Under the pieces are notes generated by a model. That model was not told the DNA's origin. It did no database searches and was given only the letters and a program-made list of their open reading frames with translations. A program made the position numbers and the translations under genes. Source: an uncultured Lachnospiraceae bacterium (GTDB lineage: Bacteria > Bacillota > Clostridia > Lachnospirales > Lachnospiraceae). Taken from it: DNA of 53,704 nt. The stretch spans positions 1-53,704 of the forward strand of contig URMK01000048.1 in NCBI GenBank assembly GCA_900548905.1, in the 5' to 3' direction. Below, piece after piece: positions 31,940 through 40,589 of this stretch (position 1 is the first letter of the stretch; the number at the start of each line of letters is the position of its first letter).

Positions 31940-33739
31940 ATGAAATATGAAAATATAAAGGAAGGTATTTTTATAGAAAGGCCAAACCGGTTTATTGCCT
32001 ATGTGGAAATAGAGGGAAGGCAGGAGAAGGTGCATGTAAAAAATACCGGAAGATGCAAAGAACTTCTGCGCAGAGGTGTCCGGGTATACCTGGAAAAAAG
32101 CGGCAATCCGGAGCGGAAGACGGCTTATGATCTGATCGGTGTGGAAAAAGACGGCCGTATGGTAAACATGGATTCCGCGGCGCCGAATAAGGCGGCGGGG
32201 GAATGGCTGGCTTTAGGAGGCCTGTTTCCGGGAGTGAAACGGATCCGGCCGGAATGCACCTACGGGAATTCCCGGTTTGATTTTTATATTGAAACGGATG
32301 AGAGTAATATATGGCTGGAGGTGAAAGGTGTAACCCTGGAAACGGAGGGTGCGGCTCTGTTTCCGGATGCACCTTCTTTGCGTGCCCTTAAGCATGTGGA
32401 GGAGTTGGTACAGGCTAAGAAAAACGGATATGATGCGGGCATCCTTTTTGTGGTGCAGATGGAAGGCGTCCGGTATTTCACGCCTAACAGACATACACAG
32501 CCGGCTTTTGCCCTGGCGCTGGAGAAAGCGGAGGCCGCCGGAGTGGGGCTGTATGCCTATGGCTGTCATGTGACCCGTGACAGTATGGAGATCACTTATA
32601 AGATACCGGTGGTTCTGGATCCGGATAAAGAGGCGGGAGACAATCTGGAAGCTATTGCGGCACCGCTGCTTAAATGGTATGATGGGAACAGGCGTATCCT
32701 TCCATGGAGAGAGGATCCTGCGCCCTATCGGGTATGGATATCGGAAATCATGCTGCAGCAGACGCGGGTGGAGGCTGTAAAGCCTTATTTCCAGCGGTTT
32801 ATGGAAAGCTTTCCCGATATTGCGTCGCTGGCTGACGCGCCCGAGGACAGGCTTCTGAAGCTGTGGGAAGGACTGGGCTATTACAACAGGGCCAGGAACC
32901 TGAAGAAGGCGGCAGGAGTCATTATGGCCGAACATGCGGGTGTCATGCCTTCCACGGCAGGGGAACTTCTGACGCTGCCGGGAATCGGCAGCTATACGGC
33001 AGGTGCGGTGGCCTCCATCGCCTATGGAGAGCCGGTGCCCGCGGTGGACGGAAATGTACTCCGGGTGATTGCCCGCTATCGGGCGGATGACCGGGATATA
33101 CTGGATGCAAAAGTCAGAAAAAGTGTGGAAGAGGATCTGCTGGCGGTGATCCCCAGGGAACGCCCCGGTGATTTTAACCAGGCGTTAATGGAGCTGGGCG
33201 CAACGGTTTGTATACCAAACGGGATGCCCAAATGCGGAGACTGCCCATGGGAAGACCACTGTCGGGCCCACAGGATGTCGGCGGAAACTGATTTCCCGCA
33301 AAAATCCCCGAAAAAGGCCCGTACCATTGAGAAAAGAACAATCCTGGTGATTCAGGATGCCCAGAGAACCGCCATACGGAAACGCCCGGGAAAAGGGCTG
33401 CTGGCGGGAATGTATGAGTTTCCTTCTGTGCAAGGACATCTCGGTCAGGAAGAGGTGCTGACATTCTTAAAAGAAAAGGGAATGCATCCTTTACGGATAA
33501 GCAGACTTCCCGATTCCAGGCATATTTTTTCACACAAGGAATGGGATATGGTAGGCTACTGTATCCGGGTGGATGAACTGGAGCCGGCGGGCGGCCTGAA
33601 GGAAGGACTGCTGTTTGTGGAGCCCTCACGTACCGAGAAGGAATATCCGATTCCCTCCGCATATGCCGCTTATACGGACTATCTGCAGATCCGGCTGGGA
33701 AATGAGAAGTATGAAAGTTCTAATCAGGTTACGGATTGA
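31940..33739 (+). CDS. SfsA nuclease-MutY adenine glycosylase fusion
   Basis: 599 residues in one uninterrupted frame. Residues 1 to about 228 are SfsA: GIFIERPNRFIAYVEI, VHVKNTGRCKELL, the nuclease-like core FDFYIE with WLEVKG (D114, E127, K129), and FFT-type PNRHTQPAFALAL. From about 235 a complete MutY follows: PLLKWYDGNRRILPWRED, the catalytic glutamate E269 in SEIMLQQT, helix-hairpin-helix LLTLPGIGSYTAGAV, catalytic aspartate D370 in VDGNVLRV, an Fe-S cluster set C424-x7-C432-x2-C435-x5-C441, and a Nudix-like 8-oxoG recognition domain (about 465-590). MutY removes A opposite 8-oxoG. The two are normally separate genes. Confidence 0.92.
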   Translation: MKYENIKEGIFIERPNRFIAYVEIEGRQEKVHVKNTGRCKELLRRGVRVYLEKSGNPERKTAYDLIGVEKDGRMVNMDSAAPNKAAGEWLALGGLFPGVKRIRPECTYGNSRFDFYIETDESNIWLEVKGVTLETEGAALFPDAPSLRALKHVEELVQAKKNGYDAGILFVVQMEGVRYFTPNRHTQPAFALALEKAEAAGVGLYAYGCHVTRDSMEITYKIPVVLDPDKEAGDNLEAIAAPLLKWYDGNRRILPWREDPAPYRVWISEIMLQQTRVEAVKPYFQRFMESFPDIASLADAPEDRLLKLWEGLGYYNRARNLKKAAGVIMAEHAGVMPSTAGELLTLPGIGSYTAGAVASIAYGEPVPAVDGNVLRVIARYRADDRDILDAKVRKSVEEDLLAVIPRERPGDFNQALMELGATVCIPNGMPKCGDCPWEDHCRAHRMSAETDFPQKSPKKARTIEKRTILVIQDAQRTAIRKRPGKGLLAGMYEFPSVQGHLGQEEVLTFLKEKGMHPLRISRLPDSRHIFSHKEWDMVGYCIRVDELEPAGGLKEGLLFVEPSRTEKEYPIPSAYAAYTDYLQIRLGNEKYESSNQVTD

Positions 33740-33880
33740 TGCCGTATCCCGGGCAGGCCTGCCGGCGGGACATAAATACGAAAAGGAAGCAACTGTGAAA
33801 ATTCGGAACAGTTACAAATAAGCAAGGATGCGCCGGGCCAAAACGGAAAGGAAAGCCGGGGGCGCGAAACGGAGGAAGTT

Positions 33881-34906
33881 ATGAAACTGCTGTCAATAAC
33901 AATACCCTGCTATAATTCTGAAAAGTACATGCGTAAGTGTATCGAATCCCTTCTGCCGGGAGGGGAGGATGTGGAAATACTGATTGTGGATGACGGTTCC
34001 ACCGATGGAACAGCTGCAATTGCGGATGAATATGCGGAAAAACACCCTTCTGTAGTCCGCGTGATCCATAAAGAAAACGGAGGTCACGGCTCCGCTGTAA
34101 ATACCGGTATCGAGAATGCTTCCGGCCTTTATTTTAAAGTGGTGGACAGCGACGACTGGGTGTCGGACACGGCCTACCGGGAAATCCTGGATAAGCTGAC
34201 ACAGCTTACCGGCGGTGAAGAAGTGCTGGACATGCTGATTGCCAACTATGTATATGAAAAAGAAGGCGAAAAGCGCAAAAAGGTAATCCGTTACCATCAT
34301 GTACTGCCGGAGGATGAGCTGTTTTCCTGGAATGATGTGCACCGGTTCCATAAGGGACAGTATATCCTTATGCATTCCGTGATTTTCAGGACCAGGCTGT
34401 TAAAGGACTGCGGTCTGAAGCTGCCGGAGCATACCTTTTATGTGGACAACCTGTTTGTATTTGAACCGCTTCCCTTTGTGAAGAAGATGTATTATATGGA
34501 TGTGAATTTTTACCGCTACTATATCGGAAGAGCGGATCAGTCCGTAAATGAGCAGGTGATGATAGGCAGGATTGACCAGCAGATCAAGGTCAACAAGATT
34601 ATGGTGGATTATGTGGTGTCCAAAAAGCAATTTCTGACAACCCACAAAAAGCTGCGTAATTATATGCTTAATTATCTGGACATTATCACGACGGTCTCTT
34701 CGATCATGCTGATTTATTCCGGCACCGAAGAGAACCTGGAAAAGAAAAACGAACTCTGGAAATATATCAAGCAGAAGGACCCGATGGTGTTCTTCCGTCT
34801 CCGTTACGGCCTTTTGGGAAGCTATACCAATCTGCCGGGTAAGGGAGGAAGAAAAATATCCGTGGAAGGATATAAACTCTGCCAGAGGTTTTTTAAGTTC
34901 AATTAA
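33881..34906 (+). CDS. Glycosyltransferase family 2
   Basis: 341 residues. GT-A fold: LSITIPCYNSEKYMRKCIESLL at the N-terminus, ILIVDDGSTDGT, GHGSAVNTGIENASG, and the metal-binding VVDSDDWV (DxD-type). The C-terminal part is helical (YVVSKKQFLTTHKKL, YLDIITTVSSIMLIYSG) and may associate with the membrane. Acceptor and sugar donor cannot be read. It is a single gene with a GGAGG ribosome binding site and a terminator, not part of a polysaccharide cluster here. Confidence 0.9.
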   Translation: MKLLSITIPCYNSEKYMRKCIESLLPGGEDVEILIVDDGSTDGTAAIADEYAEKHPSVVRVIHKENGGHGSAVNTGIENASGLYFKVVDSDDWVSDTAYREILDKLTQLTGGEEVLDMLIANYVYEKEGEKRKKVIRYHHVLPEDELFSWNDVHRFHKGQYILMHSVIFRTRLLKDCGLKLPEHTFYVDNLFVFEPLPFVKKMYYMDVNFYRYYIGRADQSVNEQVMIGRIDQQIKVNKIMVDYVVSKKQFLTTHKKLRNYMLNYLDIITTVSSIMLIYSGTEENLEKKNELWKYIKQKDPMVFFRLRYGLLGSYTNLPGKGGRKISVEGYKLCQRFFKFN

Positions 34907-34920
34907 CCAATATATACAGA

Positions 34921-34951
34921 AAAAAGTGCCGGATTTCCCGGCACTTTTTTT
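34921..34951 (+). terminator. Rho-independent terminator after the glycosyltransferase
   Basis: AAAAAGTGCCGG and CCGGCACTTTTTTT form the stem with a T7 tail; it also works toward the convergent XRE gene. Confidence 0.92.
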
Positions 34952-34981
34952 GTTCCGCCCATGAAAGGGAAAACCGGCCGG

Positions 34982-35491
34982 TTACTCTTTGCGGAGGGCC
35001 GCAAAGAAGGTGATCCAGAGGAGAAGGAACTGCAGGGCAAAACAAATCCAGGTAAGAGTGTTGTCCAGGGGAACGTAATAGATGTCCTGTATACTCATGT
35101 TCCTTTCGTCCAGAAGAAGGCCCTGGTTCCAGAGGAGCTGGCCGCTGATACGGGTGGTGATGAAAAGGAGGACAAAGATCAGGAGAAGGGCGAGGCGTTT
35201 TAAGCGGATGGTTTTTTTAAGACGCTTGGTGGTGGCTTCCAGTATGGCGTTTGCTTTTTCCAGGTCGATGCTGTTTTCCTGGTGTCGCTGGGCGTCCATT
35301 AATTCCACGACGGAAATGTCCAGGGCCCGGGACAGGGGACTGAGCAGATCGATGGCGGGAAGGGAAAGGCCGCGTTCCCACTTGGATACCGCTTTGTCCG
35401 TTACATGAAGCTGATCCGCCAGCTCTTTCTGGGTGAGATTTTTTTCTGTGCGCAGCTGTTTGATAAAAAGTCCGATTGCTTGGTTGTCCAT
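34982..35491 (-). CDS. XRE family regulator with C-terminal membrane segments
   Basis: 169 residues. The helix-turn-helix is at 1-65: IGLFIKQLRTEKNLTQKELADQLHVTDKAVSKWERG, then LPAIDLLSPLSRALDISVVELM. After a basic helix (RLKKTIRLKR) come two hydrophobic segments (LALLLIFVLLFITTRI, about 108-124, and WICFALQFLLLWITFFAAL near the end). It may therefore be a membrane-tethered regulator, a common Lachnospiraceae arrangement. CAGGAGG lies upstream of the ATG. The target is unknown; the nearest divergent or downstream genes give no hint. Confidence 0.85.
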   Translation of the reverse strand: MDNQAIGLFIKQLRTEKNLTQKELADQLHVTDKAVSKWERGLSLPAIDLLSPLSRALDISVVELMDAQRHQENSIDLEKANAILEATTKRLKKTIRLKRLALLLIFVLLFITTRISGQLLWNQGLLLDERNMSIQDIYYVPLDNTLTWICFALQFLLLWITFFAALRKE

Positions 35492-35534
35492 GTCTGGTAC
35501 CTCCTGTATTTGCTCTTATTGTAAAGGACAGGCA

Positions 35535-35574
35535 AGAAAAAATCACCCGACTGTCGGTAGACAAGCGGGTGATT
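35535..35574 (-). terminator. Rho-independent terminator of the lipid gene pair
   Basis: On the minus strand: AATCACCCG, 16-nt loop, CGGGTGATT followed by TTTTTCTTG. It ends the PAP2 gene message. Confidence 0.88.
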
Positions 35575-35587
35575 GGGATAAATGCCG

Positions 35588-36310
35588 TTATTTGATTTCG
35601 TTGTGTGCAGCTTTGGCGGCCCGTCTTGCCGTGCGGTGCTGTTTCAGGTATATAAGGACATCATAGTGATAAACCACGCCATACATGGCGGCTGCCATAA
35701 CAAAGGCCGTCAGCATGTCAAAAACGGAATGCTGCTTCAGGAAAACAGTAGCCAGTATGATGGAAACACAGAGGACGGCGGAACCAAAGCGAAGCCATTT
35801 CCTGAACATAAGGATTGTCCGCGAAGCGTGGCATCCGCTGTTTTTACCCAGCTGGGAACGGGACAGGGCGATATGGGCGCCCAGGGAGTTATATACATGG
35901 ATACTTGGCCACAGATTGGTGGGAGTATCGGTACGGTACAGCGATGCCACCATCTGGGTAAAGATATTGTCACGGGGCATAACGACCGGCCTTAAACGCT
36001 GCCCGTTCGGGAAAAAGGTGGACACCAGCAGAAAGACCGTCATTCCGGTGCAAAGGAAAATCGCTGCTCTGTAGTAATCATCCTTATTTGTGAAGGCCAG
36101 GTACAGGACAACGGCCGGTACATAAACAAACCACAGAAAATAAGGAATGATAAATATTTCATTGAACGGTATATAGTCATCAATCGCCATATGGATGATT
36201 TGGTATTTCCAGATATGTCTCTGCTCCAGCCAGGAAAACCAAACCATGTAGACGAGAAAATACAAGGCAAAGGGCAATATGTGTTTATACTTTTCATAGA
36301 TAATTTTCAT
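35588..36310 (-). CDS. PAP2-superfamily membrane phosphatase
   Basis: 240 residues with about six membrane helices. The PAP2 motifs appear as RLRPVVMPRDN (degenerate motif 1), PSIHVYNSLGAHIAL (motif 2, SxH) and KQHSVFDMLTAF (motif 3, HxxxD). Such enzymes dephosphorylate lipid phosphates or transfer phosphoinositol-like groups. The start at 36310 is backed by AGAGGCG 6 bases upstream; the longer frame to 36418 would run into the kinase gene. It lies 20 bp after a diacylglycerol-kinase-like gene, suggesting opposing lipid kinase and phosphatase in one operon. Confidence 0.85.
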   Translation of the reverse strand: MKIIYEKYKHILPFALYFLVYMVWFSWLEQRHIWKYQIIHMAIDDYIPFNEIFIIPYFLWFVYVPAVVLYLAFTNKDDYYRAAIFLCTGMTVFLLVSTFFPNGQRLRPVVMPRDNIFTQMVASLYRTDTPTNLWPSIHVYNSLGAHIALSRSQLGKNSGCHASRTILMFRKWLRFGSAVLCVSIILATVFLKQHSVFDMLTAFVMAAAMYGVVYHYDVLIYLKQHRTARRAAKAAHNEIK

Positions 36311-36330
36311 AATAATCGCCTCTTGATAAT

Positions 36331-37314
36331 TTAATAGTAAAAACGCAGCAGCTGTCTGGTACAGCTTACCGTGATGTCGTCTGAAAGGCAGGATACTTCG
36401 CCGTCCGTATGTACCCATAAAGGAACTGTGGTATGTATCCGGACGGAACGGCCGCTGTAGCGTTCCACGCCGTTATAGCGGTAGTGCTTTCCTGTAAAAG
36501 CGGTGGGGAGTACCATAAGCACTTTCCACTTGGGCACGCCGCTGACCGTGCATAAATCCAGTATTCCGTCCGACGCGTCGGCGCCGGGGCAGAAGTAGAA
36601 GCCGCCGCCCTCATAGCAATGGGACATACAGGCGACGAACATCAGCCGGGACAGATTCACCTTTTCGCAGGGCAGCCCGTCTCCCTCCAGAGTGAGCTCG
36701 GCAGCCGCATTTCCGGAGCGGATCAGCTGTTTCAATGCGATTCCCAGATAGGTCAGCTTGCCAAGGCCGATCTTGTTAAAGAAATCCTTTATATGTGAAT
36801 GCATGGCTTCCTGGCATACGCCGGCATCAAATCCAATGCCGCAGCTTACCAGAAAACGTCTGTCGGGGGGCGCCGGTTTGTCCTCAAGCGGCCTGCCGTC
36901 AGATTTATAAACACTATTATAATGAAGAAAGCCTACATCCATAGGCCGTTCCCTGGCAAAGGAGAGTATGCGTTCCAACGCTTCGGCAGGGTCGCGGCTG
37001 ATGCCGGTATCCCGTGCGAGATCGTTGCTGGAACCGGTGGGGATGTAACTGAACCGGGTCCTTTTAAAGTCCCGGATCCCCTGCACCGCTTCATTCGCCG
37101 TGCCGTCCCCGCCCAAAACAATCAGATGGATGTCCTCTTTGCCGGCCGGCAGAGAACCGGTGAGCTTTTCGGCCAGCCTGACAATATCGCCGGGTCCCTG
37201 GGAAAAATAAACCTGATATGGTATCTTTCTTTCCTCAAGAATACTCTTGATCCGTTCCCAGTACTTCTGTCCCCGTCCGGAACGGGAGGCAGGATTTACC
37301 AAAAATGAATACAT
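36331..37314 (-). CDS. Diacylglycerol kinase family lipid kinase
   Basis: 327 residues. Kinase motifs: FLVNPASRSGRG at the start, VLGGDGTANEAVQGI (nucleotide-binding GGDGT), YIPTGSSNDLARDTGI, and the C-terminal FYFCPGADASDGILDLCTVSGV. It belongs to the DagK/YegS/BmrU group that phosphorylates diacylglycerol or related lipids. The start at 37314 has GGGAG 7 bases upstream and gives MYSFLVNP; an ATG at 37338 lies before it. It is the first gene of the pair with PAP2. Confidence 0.9.
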   Translation of the reverse strand: MYSFLVNPASRSGRGQKYWERIKSILEERKIPYQVYFSQGPGDIVRLAEKLTGSLPAGKEDIHLIVLGGDGTANEAVQGIRDFKRTRFSYIPTGSSNDLARDTGISRDPAEALERILSFARERPMDVGFLHYNSVYKSDGRPLEDKPAPPDRRFLVSCGIGFDAGVCQEAMHSHIKDFFNKIGLGKLTYLGIALKQLIRSGNAAAELTLEGDGLPCEKVNLSRLMFVACMSHCYEGGGFYFCPGADASDGILDLCTVSGVPKWKVLMVLPTAFTGKHYRYNGVERYSGRSVRIHTTVPLWVHTDGEVSCLSDDITVSCTRQLLRFYY

Positions 37315-37476
37315 ATGTTTCTCCCCGGCTTTCCCCATAAAACTTAATTTTCTAAGGTTGTATTGTAACAGAAATGAAATGGCAAGTAAAGGGGCGCGGA
37401 CAGGACTTAAGAAAAGAATAAGAATAATCTTTCATAAGAATAATTTTTTGCGAATAATTTTTTGATTTATTTATAT

Positions 37477-37504
37477 TTGCAATTAACTTAATGTATGCTA
37501 TAAT
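37477..37504 (+). promoter_or_regulatory. Predicted sigma-A promoter for glyA
   Basis: TTGCAA, 16-bp spacer, TATAAT. It lies about 200 bp upstream of the glyA ATG, leaving a long untranslated leader. Confidence 0.75.
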
Positions 37505-37549
37505 CATCATAATTTGACATAATAAGCGTTTCGTTTTTTGCCTGTAATA

Positions 37550-37618
37550 GAGGTGGCTGAAGCGCCGAACCTCAGATAAAGGCAGTGGCGGGCAGAGATA
37601 ATTCGGTATCCCCCACTG
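37550..37618 (+). ncRNA. Structured glyA leader (candidate cis-regulatory RNA)
   Basis: Two hairpins in the leader: GAGGT-GGC ... GCC-GA-ACCTC (37550-37573), then CAGTGG-C-GGG ... GATA-loop-TATC-CC-CCACTG (37583-37618). The GA bulge and layered internal loops look designed rather than random. No terminator stem is obvious just after. The elements I know for the ZTP, THF, glycine, lysine and SAM classes were not found. Confidence 0.45.
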
Positions 37619-37707
37619 GTATAAATCCAAGTTATGTAGTTTCATAAAATGAGGCCGTACTCTGTGAAATTACCGGACGTTGATAGAAATATGCAGGAGG
37701 TTGAAAG

Positions 37708-38946
37708 ATGTATTCTCTGGACGATGTGATGAAGACGGATCCGGAAATCGCACAGGCGATTGTGGACGAACAGGAAAGACAGAACAGCCATATCGAGCTG
37801 ATCGCTTCTGAAAACTGGGTCAGCAAGGCTGTTATGGCCACAATGGGAAGCGTACTGACCAACAAGTATGCGGAAGGCTATCCGGGCAAGAGATATTACG
37901 GCGGATGCGACTGTGTGGATGTGGCGGAAAATCTGGCTATTGAACGTGCCAAAGAGCTGTTCGGCTGTGATTATGCCAACGTGCAGCCCCATTCCGGAGC
38001 ACAGGCCAATATGGCGGTACAGTTTGCCGTATTGAACCCCGGCGACACGATTATGGGGATGAATCTGGATCACGGAGGACATCTTACCCACGGAAGCCCG
38101 GTGAATATGTCCGGCAAATATTTTAATATCGTTCCCTACGGCGTGAATGACGAAGGCTTTATCGACTATGACCAGTTAAAACAAACCGCCAGAGAATGCA
38201 AACCTAAAATGATTATTGCAGGAGCGTCCGCTTATGCAAGGACTATAGATTTCAAAGCCTTCAGGGAAGCTGCCGACGAGGTGGGAGCCTGCCTGATGGT
38301 AGACATGGCCCATATTGCCGGCCTGGTTGCCGCAGGGCTGCATCCCAGTCCCATTCCTTATGCGGATGTGGTGACTACCACAACCCATAAGACCCTGCGC
38401 GGACCCAGAGGCGGTATGATCCTCTGCAATAAGGAAGCTGCTGATAAATATAACTTCAACAAGGCAATTTTCCCCGGAATCCAGGGCGGTCCCCTCATGC
38501 ATGTAATCGCCGCAAAGGCTGTTTGCTTCAAGGAAGCCCTGAGCGATGATTTCAGAGTGTACCAGCAGGGAATTATCGACAATGCACAGGCACTCTGCCG
38601 CGGCCTGATGGATCGCGGGATTAAGATAGTGTCCGGCGGTACGGATAACCATCTCATGCTTGTGGATCTGACCAATTTTGATCTTACCGGAAAAGCGGTG
38701 GAGAAGCTGCTGGATGCGGCCCACATCACCTGCAATAAGAATACGATCCCCAATGACCCGAAATCCCCGTTTGTGACAAGCGGTGTCCGTCTGGGAACCC
38801 CTGCCGTTACCTCCAGAGGAATGAACACGGAGGATATGGACCGGATAGCGGAAGCGATCGCTTTGGTTATCAAAGGCGGTGAGGATAAAATTCCTGAGGC
38901 CAGGGCTATTGTACAGACATTAACCGACAAATATCCGCTCGTATAA
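37708..38946 (+). CDS. glyA: Serine hydroxymethyltransferase
   Basis: 412 residues. It interconverts serine and glycine with tetrahydrofolate, providing one-carbon units. Motifs: ELIASENWVSKAVM, the KYAEGYPGKRYYGG block, VQPHSGAQANMAV, DMAHIAGLVAAGLHPSPIPYADVVTTTTHKTLRGPRGG with PLP lysine K228, and VRLGTPAVTSRGM. GCAGGAGG precedes the ATG. It is a single gene with its own promoter and a structured leader of about 200 nt, closed by a perfect terminator. Confidence 0.97.
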   Translation: MYSLDDVMKTDPEIAQAIVDEQERQNSHIELIASENWVSKAVMATMGSVLTNKYAEGYPGKRYYGGCDCVDVAENLAIERAKELFGCDYANVQPHSGAQANMAVQFAVLNPGDTIMGMNLDHGGHLTHGSPVNMSGKYFNIVPYGVNDEGFIDYDQLKQTARECKPKMIIAGASAYARTIDFKAFREAADEVGACLMVDMAHIAGLVAAGLHPSPIPYADVVTTTTHKTLRGPRGGMILCNKEAADKYNFNKAIFPGIQGGPLMHVIAAKAVCFKEALSDDFRVYQQGIIDNAQALCRGLMDRGIKIVSGGTDNHLMLVDLTNFDLTGKAVEKLLDAAHITCNKNTIPNDPKSPFVTSGVRLGTPAVTSRGMNTEDMDRIAEAIALVIKGGEDKIPEARAIVQTLTDKYPLV

Positions 38947-38952
38947 GTAAAA

Positions 38953-38979
38953 GTAACTGTCCGCTGCCTTCACGGTTAC
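38953..38979. repeat. Decayed GTAAC palindrome after glyA
   Basis: GTAACTGTCCG ... CACGGTTAC; only the outer GTAAC/GTTAC and a few inner pairs are kept. Confidence 0.4.
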
Positions 38980-38993
38980 AAGTAAGAAAACGG

Positions 38994-39022
38994 ATAACGG
39001 GGCCGCAGGCCCCGTTATTTTT
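38994..39022 (+). terminator. Rho-independent terminator after glyA
   Basis: ATAACGGGGCC, loop GCA, GGCCCCGTTAT, then TTTTG; an 11-bp perfect stem. Confidence 0.93.
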
Positions 39023-39074
39023 GTCTGCAGATACGATAGGACAGCAGGACATTTATGGGAACGGAGAGAATTAT

Positions 39075-39911
39075 ATGGAAAAAAAAGGAAACGGAGCGCA
39101 GACCGTTATCAGTAATCTGAGGGATAAAAACGGAAGATTTTCGTTAGATGCACTGAAGCTGCTTGCTTTGATAACCATGTTTATTGATCATACGGGAGCA
39201 GGGATTATGGAGGCCTTTTTTTTGCAGAGGCTTGCCGTTGACAGCCAGGCATTCCGAATCTGCCTGACTGTGGATGAACTGATGCGATGTGTGGGCAGGC
39301 TGGCTTTTCCCATATACTGCTATCTGTTGGTACAGGGCTTCCTCCATACAAGGAGCGCCTCCAGATATGCCCTCCGCCTTTTCGGGTTCGCGCTGCTTTC
39401 CGAGCTGCCTTTTGACTGGCTTTTATTCGGCGGCATCACACCGGATTACCAAAATGTATTCTGGACGCTGCTCATCGGCCTTCTGATGCTGATGGGGCTT
39501 CGCCGGGCCGGGAAATGGGAAAGCAAAGCATTGTCCGTCGGAGGCAGTTTCGTGATACTTGCTGCCGGGATGACGGCAGCCCTGCTAATGAGGACGGATT
39601 ACGATTATAAGGGTGTGGTTTTGATTGCCGCCCTCTATCTGCTGCGCGGCGACAGAAAGAGGCAGTGCCTGCTTTCCCCCCTTTTCTTTTTTGCCTCCTT
39701 CTTCCTGGATGTGCTTTTAGGACTGAATACGGCAGCGGCGATCGTCTCATCCCTGTCCGTAGAGGTATTCTGTATTTTTGCATTTTTATTCCTGTATGCG
39801 GGCAATGGTAAAAGATATATGAAAAAAGGCAAATATTTCTTCTATTTCTTTTATCCCGGCCACATGCTGCTTCTGCTGGGCATCCGTTACCTCCTTCTTT
39901 TCCTGTGGTAA
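39075..39911 (+). CDS. TraX family membrane protein
   Basis: 278 residues with about seven or eight hydrophobic segments. The TraX signature is present: FSLDALKLLALITMFIDHTGAGI at the N-terminus, VGRLAFPIYCYLLVQGFLHTRS, ALLSELPFDWLLFGG, QNVFWTLLIGLLML, and YFFYFFYPGHMLLLLGIRYL at the C-terminus. TraX was named for F-pilin N-acetylation; chromosomal homologues are putative acyltransferases of unknown substrate. The start at 39075 has GGAGAG 6 bases upstream, whereas 39021 lies inside the glyA terminator. A perfect 17-bp-stem hairpin follows. Confidence 0.9.
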   Translation: MEKKGNGAQTVISNLRDKNGRFSLDALKLLALITMFIDHTGAGIMEAFFLQRLAVDSQAFRICLTVDELMRCVGRLAFPIYCYLLVQGFLHTRSASRYALRLFGFALLSELPFDWLLFGGITPDYQNVFWTLLIGLLMLMGLRRAGKWESKALSVGGSFVILAAGMTAALLMRTDYDYKGVVLIAALYLLRGDRKRQCLLSPLFFFASFFLDVLLGLNTAAAIVSSLSVEVFCIFAFLFLYAGNGKRYMKKGKYFFYFFYPGHMLLLLGIRYLLLFLW

Positions 39912-39940
39912 ATACTGGAACAGCTTATATTAATGTCATA

Positions 39941-39980
39941 TTCAGGCGGATTGTATTCCTAAAAATACAATCCGCCTGAA
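39941..39980 (+). terminator. Hairpin terminator after the TraX gene
   Basis: TTCAGGCGGATTGTATT and its perfect inverse around a 6-nt loop, followed by AGTTTTTATT. Confidence 0.9.
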
Positions 39981-39988
39981 AGTTTTTA

Positions 39989-40017
39989 TTGCTTTCCCGG
40001 AAACCCTATGCTACAAT
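39989..40017 (+). promoter_or_regulatory. Predicted promoter of the ACT-hom-apgM-lysC cluster
   Basis: TTGCTT, 17-bp spacer, TACAAT, about 85 bp upstream of the ACT gene. Its -35 overlaps the tail of the preceding terminator. Confidence 0.65.
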
Positions 40018-40101
40018 ATCCATCGGTGACACACAAATGTTTGCAGTAGAAAGACATGTTAAAATAAAGGCTTTTACAGAGGAAGAGGCTTCGGATACGA
40101 A

Positions 40102-40554
40102 ATGAAAAATATGCAGAAAAAAACGGATTATTATGTAGTGAAACAGAAGGCGGTTCCGGAGGTCCTGCTTAAGGTAGTAGAGGCCAAACGGCTGCTGGAT
40201 TCAGGAAAAGCCGCCACTATCCAGGATGCGGTGGAGAAGGTGGACATCAGCCGCAGTTCCTTTTACAAATATAAGGATGATATATTTCCCTTTCATGACA
40301 ATGCCCAGGGTACCACAATTACACTGGCCATGTCAATTGAGGATGAGCCGGGGCTTTTGTCCGATGTGCTGAAGGTGATCGCGGACTTCGGCGCCAATAT
40401 TCTGACAATCCATCAGAGTATCCCCATCAACGGCGTTGCATCCTTAAGCATCAGCGTCCAGGTTCTCAGCACAACGGGAGATGTATCCAGAATGCTGGAG
40501 ACCATGGAAGAGAAGACAGGTGTCCGTAACGTCAAGATTTTGGCGAAGGAATAA
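40102..40554 (+). CDS. UPF0735-type ACT domain protein
   Basis: 150 residues. An N-terminal helix-turn-helix-like region (TIQDAVEKVDISRSSFYKYKDDIFPF, about 45-70) is followed by an ACT domain (TITLAMSIEDEPGLLSDVLKVIADFGANILTIHQSIPINGVASLSISV). ACT domains bind amino acids. This family usually precedes homoserine dehydrogenase, as here, so a role in sensing an aspartate-family amino acid is reasonable but unproved. The start could be 40102 or the ATG at 40111 (MQKKTDYYVV); ribosome binding sites do not decide between them. Confidence 0.88.
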   Translation: MKNMQKKTDYYVVKQKAVPEVLLKVVEAKRLLDSGKAATIQDAVEKVDISRSSFYKYKDDIFPFHDNAQGTTITLAMSIEDEPGLLSDVLKVIADFGANILTIHQSIPINGVASLSISVQVLSTTGDVSRMLETMEEKTGVRNVKILAKE

Positions 40555-40589
40555 AGCTCTACAAAAGAAAAGCAGACGGAGGAAGAGAT

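Noticed and set aside
37550..37618. ZTP, THF, glycine or lysine riboswitch before glyA
   Set aside because: The conserved segments I know for these classes are absent. I left it as an unassigned structured leader.
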